Shown here in pieces: positions 53,111 to 62,283 of a DNA stretch of 64,000 bases. A program made the translations under genes and the position numbers. Within the stretch, counting starts at the first letter, position 1, and each line of letters starts with the position of its first letter. The DNA is from Polaribacter sp. Q13 (GTDB lineage: Bacteria; Bacteroidota; Bacteroidia; Flavobacteriales; Flavobacteriaceae), in contig NZ_CP074436.1 of NCBI RefSeq assembly GCF_016858305.2, positions 3,058,001 to 3,122,000 on the forward strand. The letters run 5' to 3'. The notes under the pieces were generated by a model, which had not been told where the DNA came from, did no database searches, and saw only the letters and a list, made by a program, of their open reading frames with translations.

Positions 53111-53340
53111 TGGTAGTAATTACTTTACAAAGAAACAAATGCATTGGTTGTAATTACTGTGTAGAATTAGCACCTAGTCAGTTTCAAATGTCAAAAAAGG
53201 ATGGGAAATCGGTTTTGTTACATTCAATAGAAAAAAAAGGATTTTTCACTATTAAATCTTTTGATGAATCTATTTTTGATTCTTCTAACGAGGCAAAAAA
53301 GGCTTGTCCTGTTAAGATAATTGAAGTGAAGCAGATTTAA
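53110..53340 (+). CDS. Small 4Fe-4S ferredoxin
   Basis: A 76-residue ferredoxin with CIGCNYC near the N-terminus and the fourth Cys in KKACPVKII, enough for one 4Fe-4S cluster. Its ATG overlaps the trhP stop (TAATG). It likely supplies electrons to an Fe-S enzyme, most simply TrhP, but this is inferred from position. Confidence 0.92.
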   Translation: MVVITLQRNKCIGCNYCVELAPSQFQMSKKDGKSVLLHSIEKKGFFTIKSFDESIFDSSNEAKKACPVKIIEVKQI

Positions 53341-53360
53341 AAACTAAATATAAAATCATA

Positions 53361-53389
53361 AAAGACCTCAGAAATGAGGTCTTTTTTTT
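53361..53389 (+). terminator. Terminator after the trhO-trhP-ferredoxin operon
   Basis: Stem AAAGACCTCA with TGAGGTCTTT, loop GAAA and a long T-run. Confidence 0.9.
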
Positions 53390-53712
53390 ATTAAAAAAAC
53401 TCAATTTTTACCCAAATTCTAATTCAATCTCTACAAATTCTAAAGTCAGTAAAATTTAAAAAAGTTTTCAATTTACCTTTGAAGTATCATTAAATAAAAA
53501 AGTAGTTATGTTAACTTTCTTAAACCTATTTTTTCATTCTACGAGAATGCGTATATTTACGAATTAGAGAAGATTAGGCTGTGTATGTTCATTAGTCTGA
53601 TAATCAATTTATAAACCAAGAGGTTTTTAGGATTTATAGCGAGGTTTTTAGTGGATTTGCTGCTAAGAATAAACTTTAAAAGACTATCAACTATAAAAAT
53701 ATATATACTTAC
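53390..53712. other. Non-coding region upstream of ricT
   Basis: A/T-rich, with no gene and no repeat recognised. Several weak -7-like strings occur (for example TATATTTA near 53550), but none forms a full promoter. Confidence 0.4.
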
Positions 53713-55224
53713 ATGGCATGTGGAAGTTGTGGTACAACAGAAAATGGAGTACCAAAAGGTTGCAAGAGTAATGGTAATTGTGGGTCAGGAACCTGCGGAA
53801 GTGGTAGTAATAAACTAGCCGTTTTTGATTGGTTGTCTAACATGACCTTACCAAGTGGACAAGAAAGATTCAATATTTTTGAAGTCCGTTTTAAAAATGG
53901 AAGAAAACATTTTTATACAAACCCAGAAAATTTACCCATAACAATGGGAGATATTGTGGCGGTAGAAGGATCTCCAGGACATGATATTGGTACGGTTTCT
54001 TTGGCAGGAGAATTGGTAAAAGTGCAAATGAAGAAGCACAAAATTACTGCAGATCATGAAGATGTAAAGAAAATTTACAGAAAAGCGAGTCAGAGAGATA
54101 TCGATATATGGCAGCAAGCAAGAGGTAAAGAAGAAGAAACTCAGAAAAAAGGAAGAGAAATTTTAGGTCGTTTAGGTTTGCAAATGAAATTGTCTGATGT
54201 AGAATATCAAGGTGATGGAAATAAAGCAACCTTCTATTATACGGCAGATACTAGAGTAGATTTTAGACAATTAATTAGAGATTTGGCAAGTGCGTTTTCT
54301 ATTCGTGTAGAAATGAAACAAGTAGGTGCAAGACAAGAAGCTGCTCGTTTAGGAGGTGTAGGTTCTTGCGGTAGAGAGTTATGTTGTTCTACTTGGTTAA
54401 CCGATTTTAGAAAAGTAACAACTTCTGCGGCTCGTTATCAACAATTATCTTTAAACCCGCTAAAATTAGCAGGTCAATGTGGTAAATTAAAATGTTGTTT
54501 AAATTTTGAATTAGACACCTATTTAGATGCCTTAAAATCATTTCCGAAACAAGATTTGGTGCTAAAAACAGAAAAAGGAGATGCTGTTTTTGTAAAGATG
54601 GATATTTTTAAAAACCATCTTTGGTATACTTATAAAGAGGAACGTTTTAAATGGTTTAGACTTACGTTAGAGCAGGTTTTAGAAATAATTGCACTCAATA
54701 AAAATAATGAGAAATCTATTTCGTTAGAAGAGTATGAAGCGGATGTAGAAATCCCTGTAAAAGTAGATTTCGAGGATGCAGTTGGGCAAGATAGTTTAAC
54801 ACGATTTGATGCTCCAAAAACAAGCAATCGTAATCGAAATAGCAGAAATAGAAATAAGAAAAAACCAGCGGTAGCTGCTAATGTGAATAGTAAGCCAGGG
54901 GCTAAGGTGAATCCAAATCAGAAACCAAACCCAAATCAAAAGCCGAACCCAAATCAAAAAAGAAAGCCACAGGTTAAGAAACAACCGAATACAAATCCTA
55001 ATCAAAAACCGAAGGCTAAACCAAACCCTAACCAAAACCCTAACCAAAATCCGAACCAAAACGTTCAGAAAAAGCCTAGGCCTCAACGTAAACCTAGACC
55101 AAAACCTCCGGGAGATGTAAATAAGCCAGAAGGTGAAGTTAAAAAGGTGAATAAGCCAAAAAGAAATAATAGAAACCGTAATAACAACAAACCAAAAAAT
55201 GATGACAATTCTGAAAAGAAATAA
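53713..55224 (+). CDS. ricT: PSP1/RicT family protein with an Asn-Pro-Lys-Gln repeat tail
   Basis: A 503-residue protein. A Gly/Cys-rich N-terminus (MACGSCGTTENG, CGSGTCGSG) precedes the PSP1 domain (about 45-270), with the Cys motifs CGRELCCS and CGKLKCCL that hold an Fe-S cluster in Bacillus RicT (YaaT). From about residue 375 the chain becomes disordered with repeated NPNQKP units, then basic Arg/Lys/Pro stretches. It overlaps gldH by 26 bases. Confidence 0.9.
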   Translation: MACGSCGTTENGVPKGCKSNGNCGSGTCGSGSNKLAVFDWLSNMTLPSGQERFNIFEVRFKNGRKHFYTNPENLPITMGDIVAVEGSPGHDIGTVSLAGELVKVQMKKHKITADHEDVKKIYRKASQRDIDIWQQARGKEEETQKKGREILGRLGLQMKLSDVEYQGDGNKATFYYTADTRVDFRQLIRDLASAFSIRVEMKQVGARQEAARLGGVGSCGRELCCSTWLTDFRKVTTSAARYQQLSLNPLKLAGQCGKLKCCLNFELDTYLDALKSFPKQDLVLKTEKGDAVFVKMDIFKNHLWYTYKEERFKWFRLTLEQVLEIIALNKNNEKSISLEEYEADVEIPVKVDFEDAVGQDSLTRFDAPKTSNRNRNSRNRNKKKPAVAANVNSKPGAKVNPNQKPNPNQKPNPNQKRKPQVKKQPNTNPNQKPKAKPNPNQNPNQNPNQNVQKKPRPQRKPRPKPPGDVNKPEGEVKKVNKPKRNNRNRNNNKPKNDDNSEKK

Positions 55225-55693
55225 TTTTTCAATTGTTCTAGTAATTCTTTTTTTGATGTTTTCTTGTGATGATAAATCCGATTTTAATCAATATAAATCA
55301 ATTGACGCAAAAGGTTGGAAAGCCAATGATAATGTGTCTTTTGAGTTTGATGTAAAAGATACGATTTCACCGAAAAATCTATTTATCAATATTAGAAATA
55401 ATAATGAGTATAGTTTTAGTAATTTGTATGTGATTACAGAACTTATTTTTCCAAATGAAACCGTTGTTGTAGATACTTTACAATACGAAATGGCAGATAA
55501 AAGAGGGAAGTTTTTAGGTGATGGTTTTACCGAAATTAAAGAAAATAAGTTATTTTATAAAGAAAAAAAAGTATTTCCAATTTCTGGGAAATATAGGTTT
55601 AATGTGCGTCATGCAATGCGTAAAAATGGCAATGTGAAACCTATTGAGTTTTTAAAAGGAATTCAAGATGTTGGTTTTAGTATCGAAAATTAG
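55199..55693 (+). CDS. gldH: Gliding motility lipoprotein GldH
   Basis: A 164-residue lipoprotein (lipobox FLMFSCDD, Cys at about 23) with SIDAKGWKANDNVSFEFDV and FRFNVRHAMRKN-type signatures of GldH. GldH is needed for gliding and works with the type IX secretion machinery in Flavobacterium. It starts inside the end of ricT, as in related genomes. Confidence 0.92.
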   Translation: MMTILKRNNFSIVLVILFLMFSCDDKSDFNQYKSIDAKGWKANDNVSFEFDVKDTISPKNLFINIRNNNEYSFSNLYVITELIFPNETVVVDTLQYEMADKRGKFLGDGFTEIKENKLFYKEKKVFPISGKYRFNVRHAMRKNGNVKPIEFLKGIQDVGFSIEN

Positions 55694-55764
55694 ATAAGGT
55701 TCCCGTCTAAAAGGGAAAAACAAATTAATGAAATCTCAACAATGTTGAGAAATAGTTTTTTATT

Positions 55765-58029
55765 ATGACACAAAAGAAAACAACAAGTTTTAAAAAATAT
55801 ATTAAATGGTTTTGGTTGCTAGTTCTTGGCGGATTTGCAGCTATACTATTGTTATTTTTAATAGCTTCTTGGGGAGGTTTAGGAAAGTTACCAACCTTTG
55901 AGGAGTTAGAAAATCCAGAAAATAATTTAGCTACAGAAATTATTTCTTCAGATGGTAAAACCTTAGGGAAATACGCTACAGAAAACAGAACACCTATAAA
56001 GTTTAAAGATTTGCCAGAAAATTTGGTAAAGGCACTAGTTGCAACAGAAGACGAACGTTTTTTTGAGCACTCTGGAATTGATTTTAAAGGAACAGCAAGA
56101 GCTGTTTTAAAACCAGGAAGTGGAGGAGCAAGTACTTTAACACAGCAATTAGCCAAAATGTTATTTACCGGTAGAGCCTCTAGAAATATCTTTTTAAGAA
56201 TCGGTCAAAAAGTAAAAGAATGGGTAGTTGCTATAAAATTAGAAAGACAATATACCAAAAATGAGATTTTAACCATGTACTTAAACAAGTACGATTTTTT
56301 AAACCAAGCTGTAGGTATTCGTTCTGCTGCACGTATTTATTTTGGTAAAGAACCAAAAGAATTAGAGGTTCAAGAATCTGCTATGCTAATAGGGATGTTA
56401 AAAAATTCATCATTATATAACCCTTTAAGAAGAGCAGAACGCGTAAAAAATCGTAGAAATGTTGTACTGAAGCAAATGAATCGTAGCGAGTTTATTTCTA
56501 TGCAACAAAAAGATTCTTTACAACAATTAGATTTAGGTTTAGATATTCATAAAGAAGGGCATAGTGATGGTTCTGCAACTTATTTTAGAACGTATTTACA
56601 AAAATATTTAAGAAAATGGGTACAAGAAAACCCAAAGCCAAATGGAGAAGAGTATAATATTTTTAGAGATGGTTTAAAGATTTATGTAACCATAGACTCT
56701 AGAATGCAAAAATATGCAGAAGAAGCTATTGATGAGCATATGTCTAATTTGCAAAGCTATTTCTTTAAAGAACAAGAGAGAAATAAAACAGCTCCTTTTT
56801 ACGACTTAGAACAATCGGAAATTAATACGATTTTAGAAAGAGCTAAGAAAAATTCTGATAGATATAAAAGATTAAAAATTGCTGGAAAATCTAGCAAGTA
56901 TATTGATGAAGTTTTCAAAACAAAAACAAAAATGAGTGTTTTTTCTTGGAAAGGTGATATTGATACCATTATGTCTCCAATAGATTCTGTAAGATATTAT
57001 AAATACTTTTTACGTTCTGGATTGTTATCTATAGAACCACAATCTGGTCATATTAAAGCTTGGGTTGGTGGTATAGATAATAAACACTTTAAATATGATG
57101 CAGTTGCACAGCAAAAAAGACAAGTAGGTTCTACTTTTAAACCGTTTGTATATGCTACAGCAATTAATCAATTAAAATTATCTCCATGTGATGAATTTCC
57201 TAATATTCCGTACACAATTCCAAAGGGAAAATACGGAATCCCAAAAGCATGGACACCAGAAAATGCTAGTAAAAAGTATGGAGGAATGCTAACCTTAAAA
57301 GATGGTTTAGCAGGTTCTGTAAATACAATGTCTGTAAGATTAATAGATATGGTTGGCCCAGAAAATGTTGTTCGTTTGGCAAAATCTGCAGGAATAGAAA
57401 GTAAAATTGAAGCAAACCCTTCTATAGCTTTAGGTGCCGTAGATTTATCGTTATTAGAAATGGTAAGTGCCTATTCTACTTTTGCAAACCAAGGTTTAAG
57501 AGTTTCTCCAATGATCTTAACAAGAATAGAAGATAAAAACGGAACTGTTTTACAAGAATTTACTCCAGAAACTAAAGAGGTTTTAAGTGAAGAATCTGCC
57601 TATGTAGTGTTAGATTTATTAAAAGGAGTTACGCAGTCTGGTTCTGGAGTTCGTTTACGTTTACCTTGGGCAAAGCCAGGTTATGTTACGGGATATCCTT
57701 ATAAATTTACAAACCCTATAGCAGGTAAAACAGGAACTACTCAAAATCAATCAGACGGTTGGTTTATGGGAATAGTACCTAATTTAGCAACAGGAGTTTG
57801 GACTGGTGGAGAGGATAGAGCAACCCATTTTGCAGGTATTGCAAAAGGGCAAGGAGCAACGATGTCTTTACCATCTTGGGCGTTATATATGCAAAAATGT
57901 TATGCAGATAAAACTTTAAATATCAGTAAAGAAGATTTTGAAAAACCAGAAAATTTATCAATCAATATTAATTGTGATGAAAAATCTGATGAAAAAGATA
58001 GCCCCATAGAGGAAGATACCGATTTTTAA
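55765..58029 (+). CDS. Class A penicillin-binding protein (PBP1A type)
   Basis: A 754-residue bifunctional peptidoglycan synthase. It has a membrane helix (about 16-36), a glycosyltransferase domain (about 60-240) with ATEDERFFEHSGIDFKG, and a transpeptidase domain (about 420-700) with the active Ser in GSTFKPF, the SVN motif and KTGTT. The length is normal. It follows gldH by about 70 bases. Confidence 0.95.
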   Translation: MTQKKTTSFKKYIKWFWLLVLGGFAAILLLFLIASWGGLGKLPTFEELENPENNLATEIISSDGKTLGKYATENRTPIKFKDLPENLVKALVATEDERFFEHSGIDFKGTARAVLKPGSGGASTLTQQLAKMLFTGRASRNIFLRIGQKVKEWVVAIKLERQYTKNEILTMYLNKYDFLNQAVGIRSAARIYFGKEPKELEVQESAMLIGMLKNSSLYNPLRRAERVKNRRNVVLKQMNRSEFISMQQKDSLQQLDLGLDIHKEGHSDGSATYFRTYLQKYLRKWVQENPKPNGEEYNIFRDGLKIYVTIDSRMQKYAEEAIDEHMSNLQSYFFKEQERNKTAPFYDLEQSEINTILERAKKNSDRYKRLKIAGKSSKYIDEVFKTKTKMSVFSWKGDIDTIMSPIDSVRYYKYFLRSGLLSIEPQSGHIKAWVGGIDNKHFKYDAVAQQKRQVGSTFKPFVYATAINQLKLSPCDEFPNIPYTIPKGKYGIPKAWTPENASKKYGGMLTLKDGLAGSVNTMSVRLIDMVGPENVVRLAKSAGIESKIEANPSIALGAVDLSLLEMVSAYSTFANQGLRVSPMILTRIEDKNGTVLQEFTPETKEVLSEESAYVVLDLLKGVTQSGSGVRLRLPWAKPGYVTGYPYKFTNPIAGKTGTTQNQSDGWFMGIVPNLATGVWTGGEDRATHFAGIAKGQGATMSLPSWALYMQKCYADKTLNISKEDFEKPENLSININCDEKSDEKDSPIEEDTDF

Positions 58030-58120
58030 TCTGAGCTAAATTTACTTTCAGCCATATTTTTATGTAGATTAATAAAAGGTTGCCTCGAGACTAATCGATA
58101 AGTTCTAAAACAATAACATT

Positions 58121-58822
58121 ATGATCAATAAAAAAGTAAATAACGTACAAGATGCTTTACATGGTGTTAAAAATGGAATGACTTTTATGTTGGGTGGATT
58201 TGGTTTATGTGGAATTCCAGAAAATGCTATTGCTGAATTGGTGAAACTAGATGTTAGAGAGGTTACTTGTATTTCTAACAATGCAGGTGTAGATGATTTT
58301 GGTTTGGGATTATTGCTTCAAAATAAACAAATCAAAAAAATGATTTCTTCTTATGTAGGAGAAAATGATGAGTTCGAAAGACAAATGTTATCTGGAGAAT
58401 TAGAGGTCGAGTTAACTCCGCAAGGAACATTAGCAGAAAAGTGTAGAGCTGCACAAGCAGGTTTTCCTGCTTTTTACACACCTGCAGGTTACGGAACAGA
58501 AGTGGCCGAAGGAAAAGAAACTAGAGAGTTTGATGGAAAAATGTATGTATTAGAACCTGCTTTTAAAGCAGATTTTGCATTTGTAAAAGCATGGAAAGGA
58601 GATGCTGCCGGTAATTTAATTTTTAAAGGTACTTCTAGAAATTTTAATCCTAATATGTGTGGAGCCGCAACAATTACAGTGGCAGAGGTAGAGGAAATGG
58701 TTGAAGTTGGAGAATTAGATCCAAATAATATTCATATTCCCGGAATATTTGTACAACGTATTTTTCAAGGAAAGGATTATGAAAAGAGAATTGAACAACG
58801 AACTATAAGACAAAACGAATAG
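58121..58822 (+). CDS. scoA: 3-oxoacid CoA-transferase subunit A
   Basis: A 233-residue subunit with the CoA-transferase A signature [15 protein letters not shown] and an oxyanion-hole region near TPAGYGTE. With subunit B it transfers CoA from succinyl-CoA to acetoacetate or similar acids. Subunit B starts 2 bases later. Confidence 0.95.
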   Translation: MINKKVNNVQDALHGVKNGMTFMLGGFGLCGIPENAIAELVKLDVREVTCISNNAGVDDFGLGLLLQNKQIKKMISSYVGENDEFERQMLSGELEVELTPQGTLAEKCRAAQAGFPAFYTPAGYGTEVAEGKETREFDGKMYVLEPAFKADFAFVKAWKGDAAGNLIFKGTSRNFNPNMCGAATITVAEVEEMVEVGELDPNNIHIPGIFVQRIFQGKDYEKRIEQRTIRQNE

Positions 58823-58824
58823 TT

Positions 58825-59481
58825 ATGGCTTTAGATAAGAATGGTATTGCAAAAAGAATAGCACAAGAAATCCAAAATGGGTTTTACGTGAACTTAGGTA
58901 TTGGTATTCCAACGTTAGTTGCAAATTATGTAGGTGAAGATATAGAGGTTGAGTTTCAAAGTGAAAATGGTGTTCTAGGCATGGGACCTTTTCCTTTTGA
59001 AGGGCAAGAAGATGCAGATATTATTAATGCAGGGAAACAAACGATTACAACAATGCCTGGAGCAAGTTTTTTCGATTCTGCTATGAGCTTTGCAATGATT
59101 AGAGGTAAACATGTAGATTTAACTATTTTAGGAGCTATGGAAGTTGCAGAAAATGGAGACATTGCTAACTGGAAAATTCCTGGTAAAATGGTAAAAGGAA
59201 TGGGAGGAGCAATGGATTTAGTAGCTTCTGCAGAAAATATTATCGTTGCCATGATGCATACCAATAAACATGGGGAATCTAAAATTTTAAAACAATGTTC
59301 TTTGCCTTTAACAGGTGTAGGTTGTGTTACAAAAGTAGTGACAAATTTGGCGCTTCTAGAAATAAAGGATAATGTGTTTCATTTATTAGAAAGAGCTCCT
59401 GGAGTAACTGTTGATGAAATTAAAAAAGCAACAGAAGGAACGTTGGTTGTAAATGGAGAAATCCCAGAAATGAATATTTAA
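58825..59481 (+). CDS. scoB: 3-oxoacid CoA-transferase subunit B
   Basis: A 218-residue subunit carrying the catalytic Glu in FQSENGVLGMGPF. VNLGIGIPTLVANYV is the usual N-terminal motif. It forms a complex with ScoA. The next gene starts 1 base after its stop, so a small membrane protein is probably co-transcribed. Confidence 0.95.
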   Translation: MALDKNGIAKRIAQEIQNGFYVNLGIGIPTLVANYVGEDIEVEFQSENGVLGMGPFPFEGQEDADIINAGKQTITTMPGASFFDSAMSFAMIRGKHVDLTILGAMEVAENGDIANWKIPGKMVKGMGGAMDLVASAENIIVAMMHTNKHGESKILKQCSLPLTGVGCVTKVVTNLALLEIKDNVFHLLERAPGVTVDEIKKATEGTLVVNGEIPEMNI

Positions 59482-59482
59482 A

Positions 59483-59710
59483 ATGAAGTTATTTAAGAAA
59501 ACATATTGGTTAATTTATCCGATTATTATCGTGCTGTTTATGTTGATTTTTGATCAATTTTATAAAACAGATAGCCTTCCTTTAAAAGCGGGTATTTGTG
59601 CTGTTTTAGCTTTTATGATATCGCCAAGAAAAAAAATAATTATAACTCAAACTGGAAAGAAAAAACAAATTACTTGGCTCTTTTTAAAGAATCCTATTTT
59701 TTTAGATTAA
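59483..59710 (+). CDS. 75-residue membrane protein, paralog 1
   Basis: Two hydrophobic helices (about 8-24 and 34-46) with ISPRKK and a TQTGKK loop, ending FLKNPIFLD. Function unknown. It aligns without gaps to the frame at 59732-59959, so the two are tandem duplicates. The normal ATG start follows scoB. Confidence 0.8.
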   Translation: MKLFKKTYWLIYPIIIVLFMLIFDQFYKTDSLPLKAGICAVLAFMISPRKKIIITQTGKKKQITWLFLKNPIFLD

Positions 59711-59731
59711 AATAGAAAAATTAATATTGGA

Positions 59732-59959
59732 ATAGAATATCTTGCGAAAAAACTAGGTTTAGTAATCTTCTTTTTAACAATTGTTTTTATTGCAATATTA
59801 GATTTTGGCTTTAAAATTGATAGTGCAATTATGAGAATAATTATTGCAGTACCTTTAGCTGTCGTTTTATCACCAAGAAAAAATAAGATTAGTACACAAA
59901 CAGGTTCTAAGACCCAATTTACTGGGTTCTTGTTAAAGAATCTAATAATTATAGAATAA
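59732..59959 (+). CDS. 75-residue membrane protein, paralog 2, apparent ATA start
   Basis: In the same frame as paralog 1 and of exactly the same length (75). It aligns gap-free: KIDS against KTDS, LSPRKN against ISPRKK, TQTGSK against TQTGKK, FLLKN against LFLKN. The position of Met1 is ATA (59732). No in-frame ATG, GTG or TTG lies nearer the start than Met34. It is either translated from ATA or a pseudogene that lost its start. Confidence 0.65.
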   Translation: MEYLAKKLGLVIFFLTIVFIAILDFGFKIDSAIMRIIIAVPLAVVLSPRKNKISTQTGSKTQFTGFLLKNLIIIE

Positions 59960-60007
59960 TAATAAAACTAAAGTGTTTTCCTTTTTTGGGAAAATAAAAA
60001 AGCATAT

Positions 60008-60769
60008 ATGAAGATATTATCATACAACGTAAACGGAATTAGAGCCGCCTTAAAAAAGGGTTTTTTAGAATGGTTAGAGGCAGCAAATCCAGATGTAATT
60101 TGTATACAAGAAACCAAAGCACATAAAGAACAATTAGATCTTACGGATTTTGAAAATGCGGGATATCCATATCATTATTGGTTTTCTGCACAGAAAAAAG
60201 GGTACTCTTCGGTAGCTATTTTTTGTAAAGAAAAACCAAATCATGTAGAATACGGTACCGGAATAGAATCAATGGATTTTGAAGGTAGAAATTTACGTGT
60301 AGATTTTGATAATGTTTCTGTAATGAGCTTGTATTTACCTTCTGGCACAAATTCTGAAAGATTAGATTTTAAGTTTAAATACATGGATGAATTTCAAGAA
60401 TACATCAATAATTTAAAACAAGAAATCCCAAACTTAGTGATCTGTGGCGATTATAATATTTGTCATGAAGAAATTGATATTCACAACCCAAAAATGAAAG
60501 GCGTTTCGGGCTTTTTACCAGAAGAAAGAACTTGGATTGGTGAGTTTATTAAGAGCGGATTTATAGATAGTTTTCGTTTTTTAAATCAAGAGAAACAAGA
60601 ATATTCTTGGTGGAGTTATAGAGCAAATTCTAGAGCTAATAATAAAGGTTGGCGTTTAGATTATGCCATGGTATCAGAACCTTTAAAAGATAAAATTTCT
60701 AGGGCATATATTTTACCAGAAGCAAAACATTCTGACCATTGCCCAATTGCAGTAGAACTTAGTTTATAA
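60008..60769 (+). CDS. xth: Exodeoxyribonuclease III
   Basis: A 253-residue AP endonuclease/3' exonuclease for base-excision repair. Catalytic motifs: Asn7 in SYNVNGIRAA, Glu in CIQETKA, Asp-Asn in GDYNICH, and the final SDHCPIAVEL His. The length is normal. Confidence 0.96.
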   Translation: MKILSYNVNGIRAALKKGFLEWLEAANPDVICIQETKAHKEQLDLTDFENAGYPYHYWFSAQKKGYSSVAIFCKEKPNHVEYGTGIESMDFEGRNLRVDFDNVSVMSLYLPSGTNSERLDFKFKYMDEFQEYINNLKQEIPNLVICGDYNICHEEIDIHNPKMKGVSGFLPEERTWIGEFIKSGFIDSFRFLNQEKQEYSWWSYRANSRANNKGWRLDYAMVSEPLKDKISRAYILPEAKHSDHCPIAVELSL

Positions 60770-60810
60770 TAAAATATCTTGTTTAGTACAGTAGAACCCT
60801 AAAATAACAC

Positions 60811-62100
60811 ATGAAGAAACTATTTATATTCATCCTATTAACAAGTACTGTCTTTTCGCAAGAGAAAAAAGACACCTTATTTATTGCTCAAGATTCTATA
60901 ATAGAATCAAACAATCAATTTTTGTTTTCCGACGCTGATTTAGATTTAATTGATAGTTTATTGGTAGATCAAAAATTTCAATCTGCTTTGGTAGATTCTT
61001 TAAGTTATATAATTAACGATAAAGATATTATTGGCAATACAGATACGGCTTTAAGTACAGATTTATTAAAGGTTAGACTGTCTAATTTAAATGATAAAAC
61101 GCCTTTTAATTTAGCTTTTAATCCATCGTTAGAAAAAGTAATAAACAGTTATTTATTGTATCGTAAAAGATACTATCCAGGTTTAATGGCAAAAGCAAAA
61201 TATTATTTCCCCGTGTTTGAGCAATATCTAGATCAATATGATATTCCGTTAGAAATGAAATATTTGGCAATTGTAGAGTCTGCTTTAAGACCTCAAATTA
61301 AATCTAGAGTTGGTGCTACTGGTTTGTGGCAATTTATGTACGGTACTGGTATTCAGTTCGATTTAAAAGTAAGTTCTTATGTAGATGAGCGCCAAGATCC
61401 TGTAAAAGCAACTATAGCAGCTTGTAAATATTTAAGCGAGTTATTTACTCTTTTTGGTGATTGGGATTTAGCGCTAGCTGCCTATAATTCTGGCCCGGGA
61501 AATGTAAGAAAAGCTATAAAAAGATCTGGAGGATATAAAAATTATTGGAATATAAGACCTTATTTACCAAGGGAAACTGCAGATTATGTGCCTGCTTTTT
61601 ATGCAACTATGTATATTTTTGAATATGCAAATGAGCATAATATTTATTCTGAATTACCAAAGTTCTTCAACTTTCAGACAGATACCATTCAAATAAAAAG
61701 AACCATTAGTTTCGATCAAATTTCAGAGAAAATAGATGTGGATGAAGATATTTTGTCAGAATTAAACCCATCTTATAAATTAGATATTATTCCGTTTATA
61801 AAAGATAGAAAATATGCTTTAAGGTTACCGAGTGATAAGATTATTGAATTTTTAGATAAAGAAAAAGAAATTTATGCTTTGGCAGATACAGATGATGCAC
61901 AAAGAGAGAAACCTTTACCTAAATATTTTGAAATGGACCAACGTGTTCGTTACAAAGTAAGAAGTGGAGATTTTTTAGGTAAAATTGCAAATAAATTTGG
62001 TGTACGTGTAAGTGATCTTAAACGTTGGAATAGTTTAAAAACAAGCCGATTAAAAATAGGTCAGAGATTGTCTGTTTATCCAAAGAAATTAGGGAAATAG
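60811..62100 (+). CDS. Membrane-bound lytic murein transglycosylase D-like protein
   Basis: A 429-residue secreted enzyme. A signal peptide (residues 1-16, ending VFS) is followed by the SLT domain (about 145-260) with catalytic Glu in AIVESALRP and GATGLWQFM. One LysM domain closes the protein (about 380-426; YKVRSGDFLGKIANKFGV). It cuts peptidoglycan glycan strands. Confidence 0.93.
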   Translation: MKKLFIFILLTSTVFSQEKKDTLFIAQDSIIESNNQFLFSDADLDLIDSLLVDQKFQSALVDSLSYIINDKDIIGNTDTALSTDLLKVRLSNLNDKTPFNLAFNPSLEKVINSYLLYRKRYYPGLMAKAKYYFPVFEQYLDQYDIPLEMKYLAIVESALRPQIKSRVGATGLWQFMYGTGIQFDLKVSSYVDERQDPVKATIAACKYLSELFTLFGDWDLALAAYNSGPGNVRKAIKRSGGYKNYWNIRPYLPRETADYVPAFYATMYIFEYANEHNIYSELPKFFNFQTDTIQIKRTISFDQISEKIDVDEDILSELNPSYKLDIIPFIKDRKYALRLPSDKIIEFLDKEKEIYALADTDDAQREKPLPKYFEMDQRVRYKVRSGDFLGKIANKFGVRVSDLKRWNSLKTSRLKIGQRLSVYPKKLGK

Positions 62101-62283
62101 TTTGTTGTTAAAGAAAAAATAAAGAAGTAAAACTTACCATAAAAGATACCTAAAAAAACATTTTTAAATTTTTCTTTGAAAAAATAATAATTTTCCTGAA
62201 AAATATTTGAAAGTGGAACAATATTTGAAATGCTAAAGAATTAAAACCCATAACTAAACTAAATTACTTTAAAAGCTAAACCC

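Noticed and set aside
54905..55065. CRISPR-like or minisatellite array from regular repeats
   Set aside because: The repeats encode NPNQKP units in frame inside ricT, without spacers, so they are protein repeats.
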